Source: JANRLJ01 sp033762735 | GTDB taxonomy: Bacteria; Chloroflexota; Anaerolineae; Aggregatilineales; Phototrophicaceae | Assembly: GCA_033762735.1 (NCBI GenBank) | Contig: JANRLJ010000084.1 | Span: 38,234 to 102,233, forward strand | Length of the DNA stretch: 64,000 nucleotides | Direction: 5' to 3' | Shown here: piece after piece, positions 27,583-36,322 of the stretch | How the letters are laid out: the number at the start of each line of letters is the position of its first letter | How positions within the stretch are numbered: position 1 is the stretch's first letter | The notes under the pieces: model-generated | The model's input: the letters and a program-made list of their open reading frames with translations, nothing else | Databases searched by the model: none | Told to the model about the DNA's origin: nothing | Made by a program: the position numbers and the translations under genes

Positions 27583-27659
27583 CTTAATCAGACGACCGCT
27601 GTTTTGATCTCCCTGCTGCTTCCTAGCTGAACATCGCATCCAACGCGGCTGCATTGCGT

Positions 27660-30101
27660 TTACCGGGCGTTTGCAGAACGCAGCAAAATCAGTCCGCTGT
27701 ACGGCGGCAGATTAATTTGTGTCCCCGGTTCTGTATTCAGACCACTCAGACTCGTTGTAAAGCCGTATGGGCGTGTCACCACGGCTGGGTTTGCAGTTGT
27801 ATTCACCACAAGCTGTGCGAACTCTTCCAACCTGAGAGGCACTGCATCCACTGGCTGCACCGCAAGCGTATGGAGCCACACCTCAGGCACGTCTTCTGCC
27901 CCTTCAAATTGCAGCGTTAGCCGCTGCTCTCCTTCTGTAACCAGTGCCGTCAGGTAGCCCGTGTAAATGCCTTGCTGAACAGATAACCAAAACCGCACAG
28001 GCTCGGTTGTCGTTTCCCAGGGGTCGTTGATCTGCTGGAGGTAAACCATCACAGGGATGCTTCTGCTGGCCTGAGCGTGGAACGAAACGCGCAATATCTG
28101 CCCCTCGGTTGTTTCCCCAGCATCGGTATAGATCAGGGCGGATGCAGTGGTATCCGGCAACCGAGCGCGAAGGGTGCCACCGTTCTGCACATCCCATGCA
28201 ACCTCGAGGGGCTGTTCCGACCACCAACCCCAATCTTCAATCCCTTCATTCACGATGCGGTTGGCTCCGGGCTGGCCCACCTCGACATAGGGTAAAAGAC
28301 GAATACCGCAGTCCTCGCTGTTGGCATCATGACCATACGCCGTCTGCCATTGGTCGAGTGTCAGTTGCAGATCGGTATCCTCAGGTTGATACCCCAGCAT
28401 CACCGGGCGGTCGCGCAGGGGATTGCAGTAACGATTGTCCTCAAGCGCCCCCAGGCGGCTGAACCATTCCACACCGGCAAGACTTGTCGCCACATGCAAG
28501 GGCGGCGCAATCGGGCTAAAGTTCAAAATCTGATTACGGCGAATGACGCTGTCCGTCGAGTCAAGATCGCCTAAGGCATCATCGATCACGTAAATGCCCG
28601 CTTCCCCTGCGTCAAAGATGAGATTATCTTCGACACGAATAGAGCGAGTGTTGTGCAGCACAATGCCGTTTGCACCCACATACCCGATCACATTGCCCTG
28701 CACCTCGATGTTGAAGGAGTCATCGTCCAGATAAATGCCGTTTACCGCTGGCGTCCCCCAGGGAATAGCGGCAGTACTTCCCAGTCCATACATCACAATA
28801 TTGCCGACGATGCGGCTGTTCCCGCTGTCAAAGGTGTAAATGCCGCCACCATCGACTTTGACCAGCGCGAAATGGCGAACAATATTGTTCTGGACAACGA
28901 CGCCGGAAACGCGCACCCCGTTGTAGCCGATATATTCCACAAGGTTTCGCTCAAAGCGCGAGTCCTGCCCGTTAAACTCCACCCCAAGATACTGCCCATC
29001 CCCGCCGCGTCCCATCCCCGCCAGCAATCCGATGTTGGCGATAATGCTGTCCGAAATGGTGCAGGTCAGACAGTCATGGATCATGATGCCATTGGAGAGA
29101 TGGTCGAGGACGTGGCTTTCGGAAATCGCGAGCTGAGCACAATCCGTAGCACGGAGGCCGTTTTGCGCACTATAGGCAATCTGTAGATTGATGAGTTCGA
29201 TATGATCGCACTGTGCCACGTCAACGGTGGTATCCGTGCCGCCTTCGATGGCAACATCCTGGATACGAATATGCTGTACATCCGCGATACGCAGCACACT
29301 TTCGACACTACTCGTCTGAAGTAGGCGCAGGTTCGGATCCGTCGTTAAATAGAGGGTGATCTGCTGGGTAGCTGCATCGTAGACCCATTCGCCATCCTGA
29401 TCGAGCGCGGCAGGATGATTTTGCAGGAAGTACCCATGCCCCACTTCAAAATTATAACTGGTGTCATCCAGCGGTGTTCCCAGCAGGAGCGTATCGTCCG
29501 CGTGGGAAATGATCGGATAACGATCCAGCACCCACGCGATGCTGCGAATCACCAGTTCACCACCCGTCCAGTTCGTACCATTGTTCAGTGCATCATCGCT
29601 GATGTGTGAACGTCCGCCAGCACGATCAAAGTACAGATAGCCCTCATCCCCTTCATTCAGGTTCGGGTAACGAGCTTTGCCCTGGAGCCGTCCGTCCAGC
29701 AGCAGGATGTCCGTGTGACTGGCACAAGATGGGCAGGTGGACTGCCATCGATTACCTCCAATATTGACCCACCCGGTCAGTGTCGTTAATCCGCTTAACA
29801 CGGGTGCGTTGCCTGTGCCGTAGGCTCCCAGCACGAGGGGTTGTTCCGCGGTGCCAGATCTACTGAATGAGAGACTTCCGGGATAAGTACCGCCTCGCTC
29901 AAACAGGATTTGCCCACCCGGCGGTAATTGATCGATGATGGATTGAACCTGCTGCAAAGTACGCCAGGGTTGTTCCTGTGTTCCTGGCGCATGGTCATCT
30001 CCATTGGGTGAAACGTAATAGGCTGCCTCCTGGGCGCGGACGAGGGAGGTGCTGAGCAGCAGAGCGATTGTGAGCAGCAAACCATAACGCCAACGTTTCA
30101 T
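27660..30101 (-). CDS. Secreted right-handed beta-helix protein
   Basis: The 813-residue product has a signal peptide (MKRWRYGLLLTIALLLSTSL, then VRAQE). The N-terminal part (AYYVSPNGDDHAPGTQEQPW, TLQQVQSIIDQLPPGGQILF) is the typical opening of polysaccharide-lyase or pectin-lyase-like parallel beta-helices. Residues about 250-520 show repeated coils (HIRIQDVAIEGGTDTT, IMIHDCLTCTISDSIIANIG, GIYVIDD). The C-terminal 230 residues look like a beta-sandwich carbohydrate-binding domain (LRVSFHAQASRSIPVMVYLQ). It may bind or degrade an extracellular polysaccharide. Catalytic residues are not assignable. Confidence 0.83.
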   Translation of the reverse strand: MKRWRYGLLLTIALLLSTSLVRAQEAAYYVSPNGDDHAPGTQEQPWRTLQQVQSIIDQLPPGGQILFERGGTYPGSLSFSRSGTAEQPLVLGAYGTGNAPVLSGLTTLTGWVNIGGNRWQSTCPSCASHTDILLLDGRLQGKARYPNLNEGDEGYLYFDRAGGRSHISDDALNNGTNWTGGELVIRSIAWVLDRYPIISHADDTLLLGTPLDDTSYNFEVGHGYFLQNHPAALDQDGEWVYDAATQQITLYLTTDPNLRLLQTSSVESVLRIADVQHIRIQDVAIEGGTDTTVDVAQCDHIELINLQIAYSAQNGLRATDCAQLAISESHVLDHLSNGIMIHDCLTCTISDSIIANIGLLAGMGRGGDGQYLGVEFNGQDSRFERNLVEYIGYNGVRVSGVVVQNNIVRHFALVKVDGGGIYTFDSGNSRIVGNIVMYGLGSTAAIPWGTPAVNGIYLDDDSFNIEVQGNVIGYVGANGIVLHNTRSIRVEDNLIFDAGEAGIYVIDDALGDLDSTDSVIRRNQILNFSPIAPPLHVATSLAGVEWFSRLGALEDNRYCNPLRDRPVMLGYQPEDTDLQLTLDQWQTAYGHDANSEDCGIRLLPYVEVGQPGANRIVNEGIEDWGWWSEQPLEVAWDVQNGGTLRARLPDTTASALIYTDAGETTEGQILRVSFHAQASRSIPVMVYLQQINDPWETTTEPVRFWLSVQQGIYTGYLTALVTEGEQRLTLQFEGAEDVPEVWLHTLAVQPVDAVPLRLEEFAQLVVNTTANPAVVTRPYGFTTSLSGLNTEPGTQINLPPYSGLILLRSANAR

Positions 30102-30137
30102 CCAGAGCCTCCCCTGTCTTCGGCAGATTGCACGTTA

Positions 30138-30584
30138 TCAGCTTACGGCTTTTTTCACCAGCTCGATGATTTTTGCCTCTTCGGCGGGCGTCAGCGCGGT
30201 CAGCGCGAAGGCGGTCGGCCACATGGTGCCGTCGTCGAGGTTGGCCGTGTCGTTAAAGCCCAGCGTCCCGTACCTTGCGCCAAACTTCGCCGCGCTCTGA
30301 AAGAAGCAGACGATTTTGCCGTCTCTGGCATAGGCGGGCATCCCGTACCAGGTTTTCGGAAAGAGGTCTGGCGCGGTGACTTTGATGATCTCGTGCAGCC
30401 GGGTGGCGATGCTGCGATCTGGTTCCGGCATCTCAGCGATCTTCTCTAAAACATCCTGTTCGCCCGCCGCCTTATCCTTCTCTGCACGTGCTTCCGCCTT
30501 CAGCTCTTTGGCACGCTCCTTCATTGCAGCGCGTTCTTCGTCCGTAAAGCCATCCGCCTTCTGTTTGCTTTTCCTCGTAGTCAT
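30138..30584 (-). CDS. DUF1801 (YdhG-like) protein
   Basis: The 148-residue product has a charged helical N-terminus (KERAKELKAEARAEKDKAAG, about residues 22-41) and a DUF1801 domain: ATRLHEIIKVTAPDLFPKTW, GMPAYARDGKIVCFF, and a C-terminal ALTALTPAEEAKIIELVKKA. The family is widespread and without a settled biochemical role; some members are called iron chaperones. The ATG at 30584 has AAGGGGG upstream and is preferred over the start at 30629. Confidence 0.82.
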   Translation of the reverse strand: MTTRKSKQKADGFTDEERAAMKERAKELKAEARAEKDKAAGEQDVLEKIAEMPEPDRSIATRLHEIIKVTAPDLFPKTWYGMPAYARDGKIVCFFQSAAKFGARYGTLGFNDTANLDDGTMWPTAFALTALTPAEEAKIIELVKKAVS

Positions 30585-30956
30585 GAAAACCCCCTTAATC
30601 TTCGCTCGTGCAGTTGACAGGCACTTCAACGCTGCGTTGTCGGGCGCAGGAACGTCACGCTTTCATTCTGAGCGATGACGTGAATCCTTGCAACCGAACT
30701 ACTGATGATTCAGCTTTGTTTTTTCGTTAAAGTTATGCTCAATCATAAAACATTTGTCCTGAATCGGCTTCTCGAAAATTGCTCTGTTTCAACTGGCGAC
30801 AAGCGCTATCGGCTGAAATTGAGCATTGCTGAATCGATGTGTTCCAGAATGAGGCGTTGAGAAAACCGCGTTTGGTGAATTCCGGGAAGCTGTGTTAGGC
30901 TGTAGTTGGAATATTTCGTTCAAACGGGCAACACCCAGACAAAACTCCTAAATCAA

Positions 30957-31799
30957 ATGACCATCACATCGCAGTCCTTCATCAATCAGGGTGAGCGCCT
31001 TCATTACCGCACTGCGGGCGACTCTCAGAATCCGCCCCTGGTGATGGTGCATGGCTGGACATCCTATTCCGGCTACTGGTGGCCGATCTTCGAGGCATTG
31101 GCGGATACCCATTACTGCATCGCCATTGATCTGCTGGGGCACGGCAGCAGTGACAAACCCCGCGACGGCAATTACAGCATCACCACCAACACACGCCGGG
31201 TCCTCGCGCTGGCGGATCATCTGGGTCTGGACACGTTTACCTTCATCGGACATTCGATGGGCGGGCAGATTGGCTACAACATCGCCCTGCTGCACCCCGA
31301 ACGGCTGGAACGGCTGATTACCATTTCGGGCGTCGCCAGCGGCAGATTGTCGCGCTACATCCGCTGGGTGCATCTGCCCGTGTTTTATGTCGGGGCGATG
31401 CTGCCGTCAATCTACGAATTCAGCCGCCTCGCTGTACGGCGTAACTGGCGCTGGTACATGAACATCTTCGATCCGCCCATTGTGTACGACCCTTCCGCCT
31501 ATCCGGTGGCTTCGATGGATCACCAGATGGCGCTTGTGCCGGGCGGCGAGATGGCCTTCTATCGTGAACTGGTGGAAATCCCTCGTCACGATTTAAGCGA
31601 CCGCCTGCACGAAATTACCACGCCAACGCTCGTCATCTTCGGGCGACAGGACGGCACTGTTCCGCTGATGGATGCTTACCTAGCGGGCGGCTGCATCCCC
31701 AACGCTGAACTGGTGCTGATCGACCGCTGCGGTCACAGTCCACTCACCGAACAACCCACGCAGGTGGTGGAAGCCGTGCGGCGCTTTCTGTACAGGTAA
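30957..31799 (+). CDS. Alpha/beta-hydrolase
   Basis: The 280-residue product has the alpha/beta-hydrolase core: oxyanion strand VMVHGWTSYSGYW, AIDLLGHGSSDKP, the nucleophile elbow FIGHSMGGQIGY (Ser), acidic LVIFGRQDGTVPL (Asp) and the catalytic His in RCGHSPLTEQP. It resembles broad esterases and epoxide hydrolase-like proteins; the substrate is unknown. The ATG at 30957 is preferred over a TTG at 30906. It converges with the archaellum operon and is followed by a palindromic repeat. Confidence 0.87.
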   Translation: MTITSQSFINQGERLHYRTAGDSQNPPLVMVHGWTSYSGYWWPIFEALADTHYCIAIDLLGHGSSDKPRDGNYSITTNTRRVLALADHLGLDTFTFIGHSMGGQIGYNIALLHPERLERLITISGVASGRLSRYIRWVHLPVFYVGAMLPSIYEFSRLAVRRNWRWYMNIFDPPIVYDPSAYPVASMDHQMALVPGGEMAFYRELVEIPRHDLSDRLHEITTPTLVIFGRQDGTVPLMDAYLAGGCIPNAELVLIDRCGHSPLTEQPTQVVEAVRRFLYR

Positions 31800-31806
31800 A
31801 CCAAAA

Positions 31807-31824
31807 GACACGGCTGACCGTGTC
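31807..31824. repeat. Palindromic intergenic element (GACACGG type)
   Basis: GACACGG-CTGA-CCGTGTC, 30 bases before the 3' end of the archaellum operon. Same arms as the element at 22630-22657. Confidence 0.7.
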
Positions 31825-31853
31825 TCTGCACAAACGGCATTATCTGATAAACG

Positions 31854-32987
31854 TTACCCGGCACACTCCGGGTTATCCAGCGGACAGAGCCAGGGGTCTT
31901 CGGTCGTCCCCTCACCCACCCAACCGCGCTTGCCTTCCCGATCTACATACCAGTGCCAGATATTGTACTCGCTCCACGTCCCGCAAACCGGCCCGGCCAG
32001 AATTTGCACCAGTTGACCATCGTAGACCTGCACCTGTGTATAGGCCGCGCCACCGTCGATTCGATCCATCAGCCGCAGCGCCCCCTCACCGTTAAAATCC
32101 ACCACGACCCAGTCCCCGACCGCAAAGCGAATCGGGGGAGCGCCTTCACAGCTTAAAGCAGGGGGCGTCGGGCTGGGGATAACGTCAGGCGCAGCGACAG
32201 CCCCATCCACTTCTGCACCCGCCGCAGAGGGAATCGACTGATCGACGGTCACAGCAGGCGCCGTCATTACCGGAAAGGTAGCGGTCGGCGTGGGAAGTTC
32301 AACCCATCCGACGGCTGTCGTTGCTTCCGGTATGGACAGCGCAGGTGCGGCAGCGACCACGACCGACACAGGTGTCAGCGTCGCCAGCGGTACAGTATCG
32401 ACCAGGGCTTCACCATTGGCTAACGGCGACACGTAAGCGCGGATATCCATCGTCAGCGTATCCCCGTCCTGCCCCTCTCCCAGATTCAGCGTGTCGATCA
32501 TCACACCCGGCACGGTCGCCTCGCGGATCTGAACCACGAAGCGCATCAGATCAGCCGCGTCACCGTTCACCTGTAAACGGAACAACCGCGTCTCATAAGG
32601 CAGCGTCTCGCTGGTCTGGACGCTCTGCTGCGTTTGCAGATTGGCAATCATGACGTGGTTGGCCTCGGCATAGGCATACAGCCGATCAAACAGGTCATCG
32701 ACCTGATCGCTGGTCAAAAAGCTGCTGGCAGCCTGTGCCAGTTCGGTGCTGGCATTGTCAATACGTGCCGCGTACAGGGTGAGGTCGTCCTCATTCGCCG
32801 CCTCGGTATTGGTCGCGTTAAGCTGTGCCTGCTGTGACTCGCGCATCTGTGTCAGGCGGTCATAAGCCATCCAGTTCGGCAGGACAGAAGCCGCGCAAAA
32901 CAGCGCATTCCCCACCACCAGCATCAACACCAGCAGCAGCGGCAGCCGCCCCCGCCAGCGGGCAATCAGATCACTGACAGCGTTCAT
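31854..32987 (-). CDS. PilO-like bitopic protein with C-terminal SH3-like domain
   Basis: The 377-residue product is a type II bitopic protein: one membrane segment at residues 14-39 (LPLLLVLMLVVGNALFCAAS) and an external coiled-coil plus beta domain (about 45-200). The coil and the GDAADLMRFVVQIREATVPG segment resemble PilO/GspM-type proteins of type IV pilus machines. After a Thr/Pro/Ala-rich linker (200-290), residues 295-377 form an SH3-like domain (DWVVVDFNGEGALRL, NIWHWYVDREGKRGWVGEGT). It is the last gene of the archaellum operon. Its start overlaps the PilN-like stop. Known archaeal arl operons do not, as far as I know, contain such a gene. Confidence 0.68.
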   Translation of the reverse strand: MNAVSDLIARWRGRLPLLLVLMLVVGNALFCAASVLPNWMAYDRLTQMRESQQAQLNATNTEAANEDDLTLYAARIDNASTELAQAASSFLTSDQVDDLFDRLYAYAEANHVMIANLQTQQSVQTSETLPYETRLFRLQVNGDAADLMRFVVQIREATVPGVMIDTLNLGEGQDGDTLTMDIRAYVSPLANGEALVDTVPLATLTPVSVVVAAAPALSIPEATTAVGWVELPTPTATFPVMTAPAVTVDQSIPSAAGAEVDGAVAAPDVIPSPTPPALSCEGAPPIRFAVGDWVVVDFNGEGALRLMDRIDGGAAYTQVQVYDGQLVQILAGPVCGTWSEYNIWHWYVDREGKRGWVGEGTTEDPWLCPLDNPECAG

Positions 32988-33631
32988 ACGCGCTCCAGAA
33001 TGAGGACAAACTCGACAAAATAGGCTTCGGTCAGCGGCTCGGACGGTGATCCGGTCACACCCTGCGGTGCGTCCTGTGCTGCGACAAGCGGCGGTGTCGG
33101 CGTCGGCACCGCCCGCAGCGCAATCGACTGAACCGTCACCCGCGCGAACAGGCCACAGGTCTTGAGCGCATCCGCATACGCGGTGACAACTGCTTCGTCG
33201 CTGGCCTGACCATTGAGCGTGATGCGATTTTCCGCCTGAGCAATGCTGTGCAGTGTCAGTAACGCCGGATCATAATTCGAGATGTGCTGCATGGCGGTCG
33301 GCCAGTCCAGATGATCGGCGGCCAGTTCGGTCTGCACAGGCTGCAAGCCGACGATCTGTTCCTGAATGGCGACCAGCGTTGAGGAAAGTGCCTGTTCCTG
33401 GTCGGAAGGCGGCAGTGTCACCAGCAGTTGTTCTTCCATCTGCGCCATTTCGGCCTCTAGCGGCATGTTCAGGTCACGGATGGTCATGGAGACGATATTG
33501 AGCGCGGCGAACACCATGACCAGGCTGAGCGCGACAATCCAGATAATCCACCTTCCAAACCCGCCCTGACGCGGCGCAACGGGGATACTCACGTCTTGTT
33601 CTTCTGGAAAAGCAGGGTTTATTGGCTGCAT
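32984..33631 (-). CDS. PilN-like bitopic protein
   Basis: The 215-residue product has a cytoplasmic tail of about 25 residues, a membrane segment (WIIWIVALSLVMVFAALNIV) and an external domain with a predicted coiled coil (MPLEAEMAQMEEQLLVTLPP) followed by a ferredoxin-like fold (DPALLTLHSIAQAENRITLN, VVTAYADALKTCGLFARVTV). This layout matches PilN/GspL C-terminal proteins, which pair with PilO around a type IV pilus secretion channel. It overlaps the PilO-like gene by four bases. Its presence inside an archaellum operon suggests a bacterial envelope component was added to the machine. Confidence 0.66.
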   Translation of the reverse strand: MQPINPAFPEEQDVSIPVAPRQGGFGRWIIWIVALSLVMVFAALNIVSMTIRDLNMPLEAEMAQMEEQLLVTLPPSDQEQALSSTLVAIQEQIVGLQPVQTELAADHLDWPTAMQHISNYDPALLTLHSIAQAENRITLNGQASDEAVVTAYADALKTCGLFARVTVQSIALRAVPTPTPPLVAAQDAPQGVTGSPSEPLTEAYFVEFVLILERV

Positions 33632-33646
33632 CGAGAGCTTTCCTTA

Positions 33647-34282
33647 TCACAGAGTCAAAAACGGATTGAAGACCAGCGCGATCATCGCTCCCAGGCAGAG
33701 GCACGGCGCATAGGGAAAGGTGATCGAGCGCGACCGATGGCGCAGCAGCAGTCCCACCGCCAGCACACCGCCCATCCCCACACCGACAATCAGCGCCCAC
33801 AGCACACCGGGAAATCCGAGCATCAGGCCGATCAGCAGCGCCAGCTTCACGTCGCCCATGCCCAGCCCGCCGGGTGAGATGAAGGCCGCGCCCATGAAGA
33901 TCGTCAGGGCAAACCCACCGCCGACCAGCACAAACAGGATCGGATGACCGAGCAGCACATGCGCCGTGAGCGTCAGCAGCAGCGCGGGGTAGATCATCAG
34001 GTTGAGCACCAGACGATAGCGCAGGTCGATCAGCGTGATAAGCAGGAAGAACATAAACAGCCCGGCCAGCAGAGCGAACTGTGCGGTTAACCCGTAAGCA
34101 GTAAACAGCAGGCCAAAGCTGGCCGCACCTGCAAGCATCACCGCATACAGCGGGATTACAACCCCCTGAACCGGTTCATCATACTGGTCGGTCGGCAGCA
34201 GCTTCCACTGTGGCAGCCGTTCAGTCACAAGCGCCGTCAAAGTGCCGCAAACTGCACCAAGCGCCGTTATCAGCACGATCAT
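33647..34282 (-). CDS. Prepilin/prearchaellin peptidase (A24 family)
   Basis: This membrane aspartyl protease cuts class III signal peptides of pilins and archaellins. The 211-residue product has about six hydrophobic segments. The two catalytic Asp residues are seen in LITLIDLRYRLVLN (near residue 86) and GLGMGDVKLALLIG (near residue 142), the latter being the GxGD signature. It lacks the N-terminal methylase/zinc region of bacterial PilD, so it is closer to ArlK/PibD or short bacterial forms. It overlaps the upstream gene by four bases. The archaellin at 41319 is its obvious substrate. Confidence 0.88.
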   Translation of the reverse strand: MIVLITALGAVCGTLTALVTERLPQWKLLPTDQYDEPVQGVVIPLYAVMLAGAASFGLLFTAYGLTAQFALLAGLFMFFLLITLIDLRYRLVLNLMIYPALLLTLTAHVLLGHPILFVLVGGGFALTIFMGAAFISPGGLGMGDVKLALLIGLMLGFPGVLWALIVGVGMGGVLAVGLLLRHRSRSITFPYAPCLCLGAMIALVFNPFLTL

Positions 34283-34809
34283 GCCTGCGCCTTTCCACCG
34301 AACGCGGCAGCGGTTTTGCTACAGAGAGCGGCCAGGTCGTGAATGTCGATCTGCGGCAGATCGCGGATCAGCACCGCCCGCTTTTCAGCATTATTGTCTT
34401 CGACAAACACACTCAGCAGATCGAGCATCGACTCCGACGCTGGCTTTGCGTCGGTCGTCGTTTCAGTCGACGTGACCGGGGTTGATGCGGCCTCTGGTTG
34501 GGCACTTGGGGCAGCGGACGCGGACGTGCTTGCAGGCGCAGCGGAGGGACTCGTCGTTGTTGAGGCAGCCTTGGATGATGTATCGCGCAGTGTTATCACT
34601 GGTTCACTTTCTTCCAGCACTTCGCGTTCGGCCATTTCCCGTGCTGCCTGCTCCGCCGTTTCCTGCATTCTTCGCACAGCACGACGGGCGCGTATGGCTT
34701 TGAACATCGACAGCACACCAAGCAGCAGCGCCAGCAGCAGCAGCAGCCCCGCGCCGCCCAGCGTCAGCAGGACGAGCCTTTGATTGAGGAGTGCTTCAAT
34801 CAGTGACAT
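34279..34809 (-). CDS. Single-span membrane protein in the archaellum operon
   Basis: The 176-residue product has one membrane segment at residues 14-36 (LLTLGGAGLLLLLALLLGVL). A basic and coiled segment follows (AVRRMQETAEQAAREMAERE). A low-complexity Ser/Thr/Ala/Pro stretch (80-130) and a conserved-looking C-terminus (MLDLLSVFVEDNNAEKRAVL, about 129-148) complete it. The topology recalls the crenarchaeal ArlX ring protein (N-terminal span, coiled coil) but no sequence match can be claimed. It lies between arlJ and the peptidase, 25 bases downstream of arlJ. Confidence 0.72.
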   Translation of the reverse strand: MSLIEALLNQRLVLLTLGGAGLLLLLALLLGVLSMFKAIRARRAVRRMQETAEQAAREMAEREVLEESEPVITLRDTSSKAASTTTSPSAAPASTSASAAPSAQPEAASTPVTSTETTTDAKPASESMLDLLSVFVEDNNAEKRAVLIRDLPQIDIHDLAALCSKTAAAFGGKAQA

Positions 34810-34834
34810 GCGATTGCCTCTCGTATGCGCCCGC

Positions 34835-36322
34835 TTAGAGCGTCAGAATTCCAGCCACCATCGGCGGCACGACCAGGAAGGAAATACCCGAAATGAACAC
34901 CGTCAGCGCCAGATAGAACGCCATCTTGACCCTGAAGCCGCCATCACACACGATAATGGCTGCCGCGCTGACCAGCGCCAGCAGCAGGATCATGCCTACG
35001 GTGATGGTGTGCAGAAATTGCAGATCAGCGGCGGAAAACTCGGCCATGCCCAGGCTCATGTTGACCTGCCCGTTGGCGGCCTCCGTGTTCTGTGGCATCA
35101 GCGTGGCGACCAGCGCGGCGAAGTTGTTGATGATAGACAATACGAACACCATCAGTCCGGCGACCACGGCCTGCATGACGGTCGTCAGACCCGAAAATGT
35201 CCCGGCGGTCAGGCGGCGTTTGGCACGGAGCTGAGTGGTTTTAGCGGCGAACAGCGAACACAGATAGCCCACGCGCTCCGGGTCACCACCGATTTTGACC
35301 GCGCCGTAGAAGATGTCGGTCACGGCGCTGATGAGCTTGCTGCCTGTGTCCTCCCCGAACTTGCGCCAGCACACCTCCGGCTCGACCAGCGCCTGCAAAC
35401 GCTTGCTCAGGCGGTCGATGTCCGGTGCTAACGCCGGGAAGGAGGTTAAATCCATGCGGGTGAGCGCCTGCTTAAGCGTCGTCCCGGTCGAATTTGCCAT
35501 ACCGCCGACCGAACGCAGAAAGGTACTGAACTCGGCATCGCGTTTAATGCGCTTCTTCTCGCTTGCCAGCGCGGCAATCCCGATGGGCAGCAGCAGCACC
35601 GCCACCCACATCAGCAGCCAACCCAGCGGCACACCCAGCAAATTCATCAGGGCGGCGCTGGCGAAGCATACCGGGATGAGCGTGCGAAACAACCGCATTG
35701 CCCGCTGCTGTTCAGGCGAGCCATGAGATGGTTTGTTGGTCATTTTTTCACGCGGGGCGGAACGGTAAATAATCCAGGCCCCCATCACCGCCATCATGAA
35801 GCCCGTCATCACCAGACCGCCCATGACCGTCACATCCATCGAATAAATCATGGAAGAGATCATCTGAATAATGACGATCAGCGCGACCGAGATCACAATC
35901 GAGGAAAAGGCATTCGACCACTGCTTCATCGCTTCCAGATCGCGCTCGTAGCGGTTTTCGTAGTCCTCGGCCTGTACCTCCGCCTCACGCGCCAAAAAAT
36001 CCGCCAGCGGCTCGCCAGAGCGCAGCGCATCCGACAGGCGCAGCAGGAAGCTTTTCATGTTTTCTGATTTCGCCTTGCTCCCCACGCGGCGGCAGGCTTC
36101 GGGATAGTCATAGCGGAACTCATCCACCAGCGTGTTCACAGCAGCGAAATAGACCGCCGCGCCAGACGATGACTGTGCCGCGATCTGAAAAATCTTCCCC
36201 CGTGACAACCCGGCGGAGGCCATCGCGGAGAGATACGTCATCTGGTAGAACATATCGAAGGGCGAGACTGGCTTAAAGGAGTTTTTGTCTTCGCGCTTCG
36301 GCGAGGACGCCAAAGAGTTCAT
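34835..36322 (-). CDS. arlJ: Archaellum platform protein ArlJ (FlaJ)
   Basis: ArlJ is the membrane platform that couples the ArlI ATPase to filament assembly and rotation. The 495-residue product has two GspF/TadC-like repeats with membrane segments near residues 138-158, 165-186 and 215-255, and more near the C-terminus (FLVVPPMVAGIL). Diagnostic archaeal-type features are FDMFYQMTYLSAMASAGLSR at the start, FLLRLSDALRSGEPLADFLA (92-111), and FSTFLRSVGGMANSTGTTLK in the second half. It overlaps the ATPase gene by 50 bases, which implies translational coupling. Confidence 0.9.
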   Translation of the reverse strand: MNSLASSPKREDKNSFKPVSPFDMFYQMTYLSAMASAGLSRGKIFQIAAQSSSGAAVYFAAVNTLVDEFRYDYPEACRRVGSKAKSENMKSFLLRLSDALRSGEPLADFLAREAEVQAEDYENRYERDLEAMKQWSNAFSSIVISVALIVIIQMISSMIYSMDVTVMGGLVMTGFMMAVMGAWIIYRSAPREKMTNKPSHGSPEQQRAMRLFRTLIPVCFASAALMNLLGVPLGWLLMWVAVLLLPIGIAALASEKKRIKRDAEFSTFLRSVGGMANSTGTTLKQALTRMDLTSFPALAPDIDRLSKRLQALVEPEVCWRKFGEDTGSKLISAVTDIFYGAVKIGGDPERVGYLCSLFAAKTTQLRAKRRLTAGTFSGLTTVMQAVVAGLMVFVLSIINNFAALVATLMPQNTEAANGQVNMSLGMAEFSAADLQFLHTITVGMILLLALVSAAAIIVCDGGFRVKMAFYLALTVFISGISFLVVPPMVAGILTL

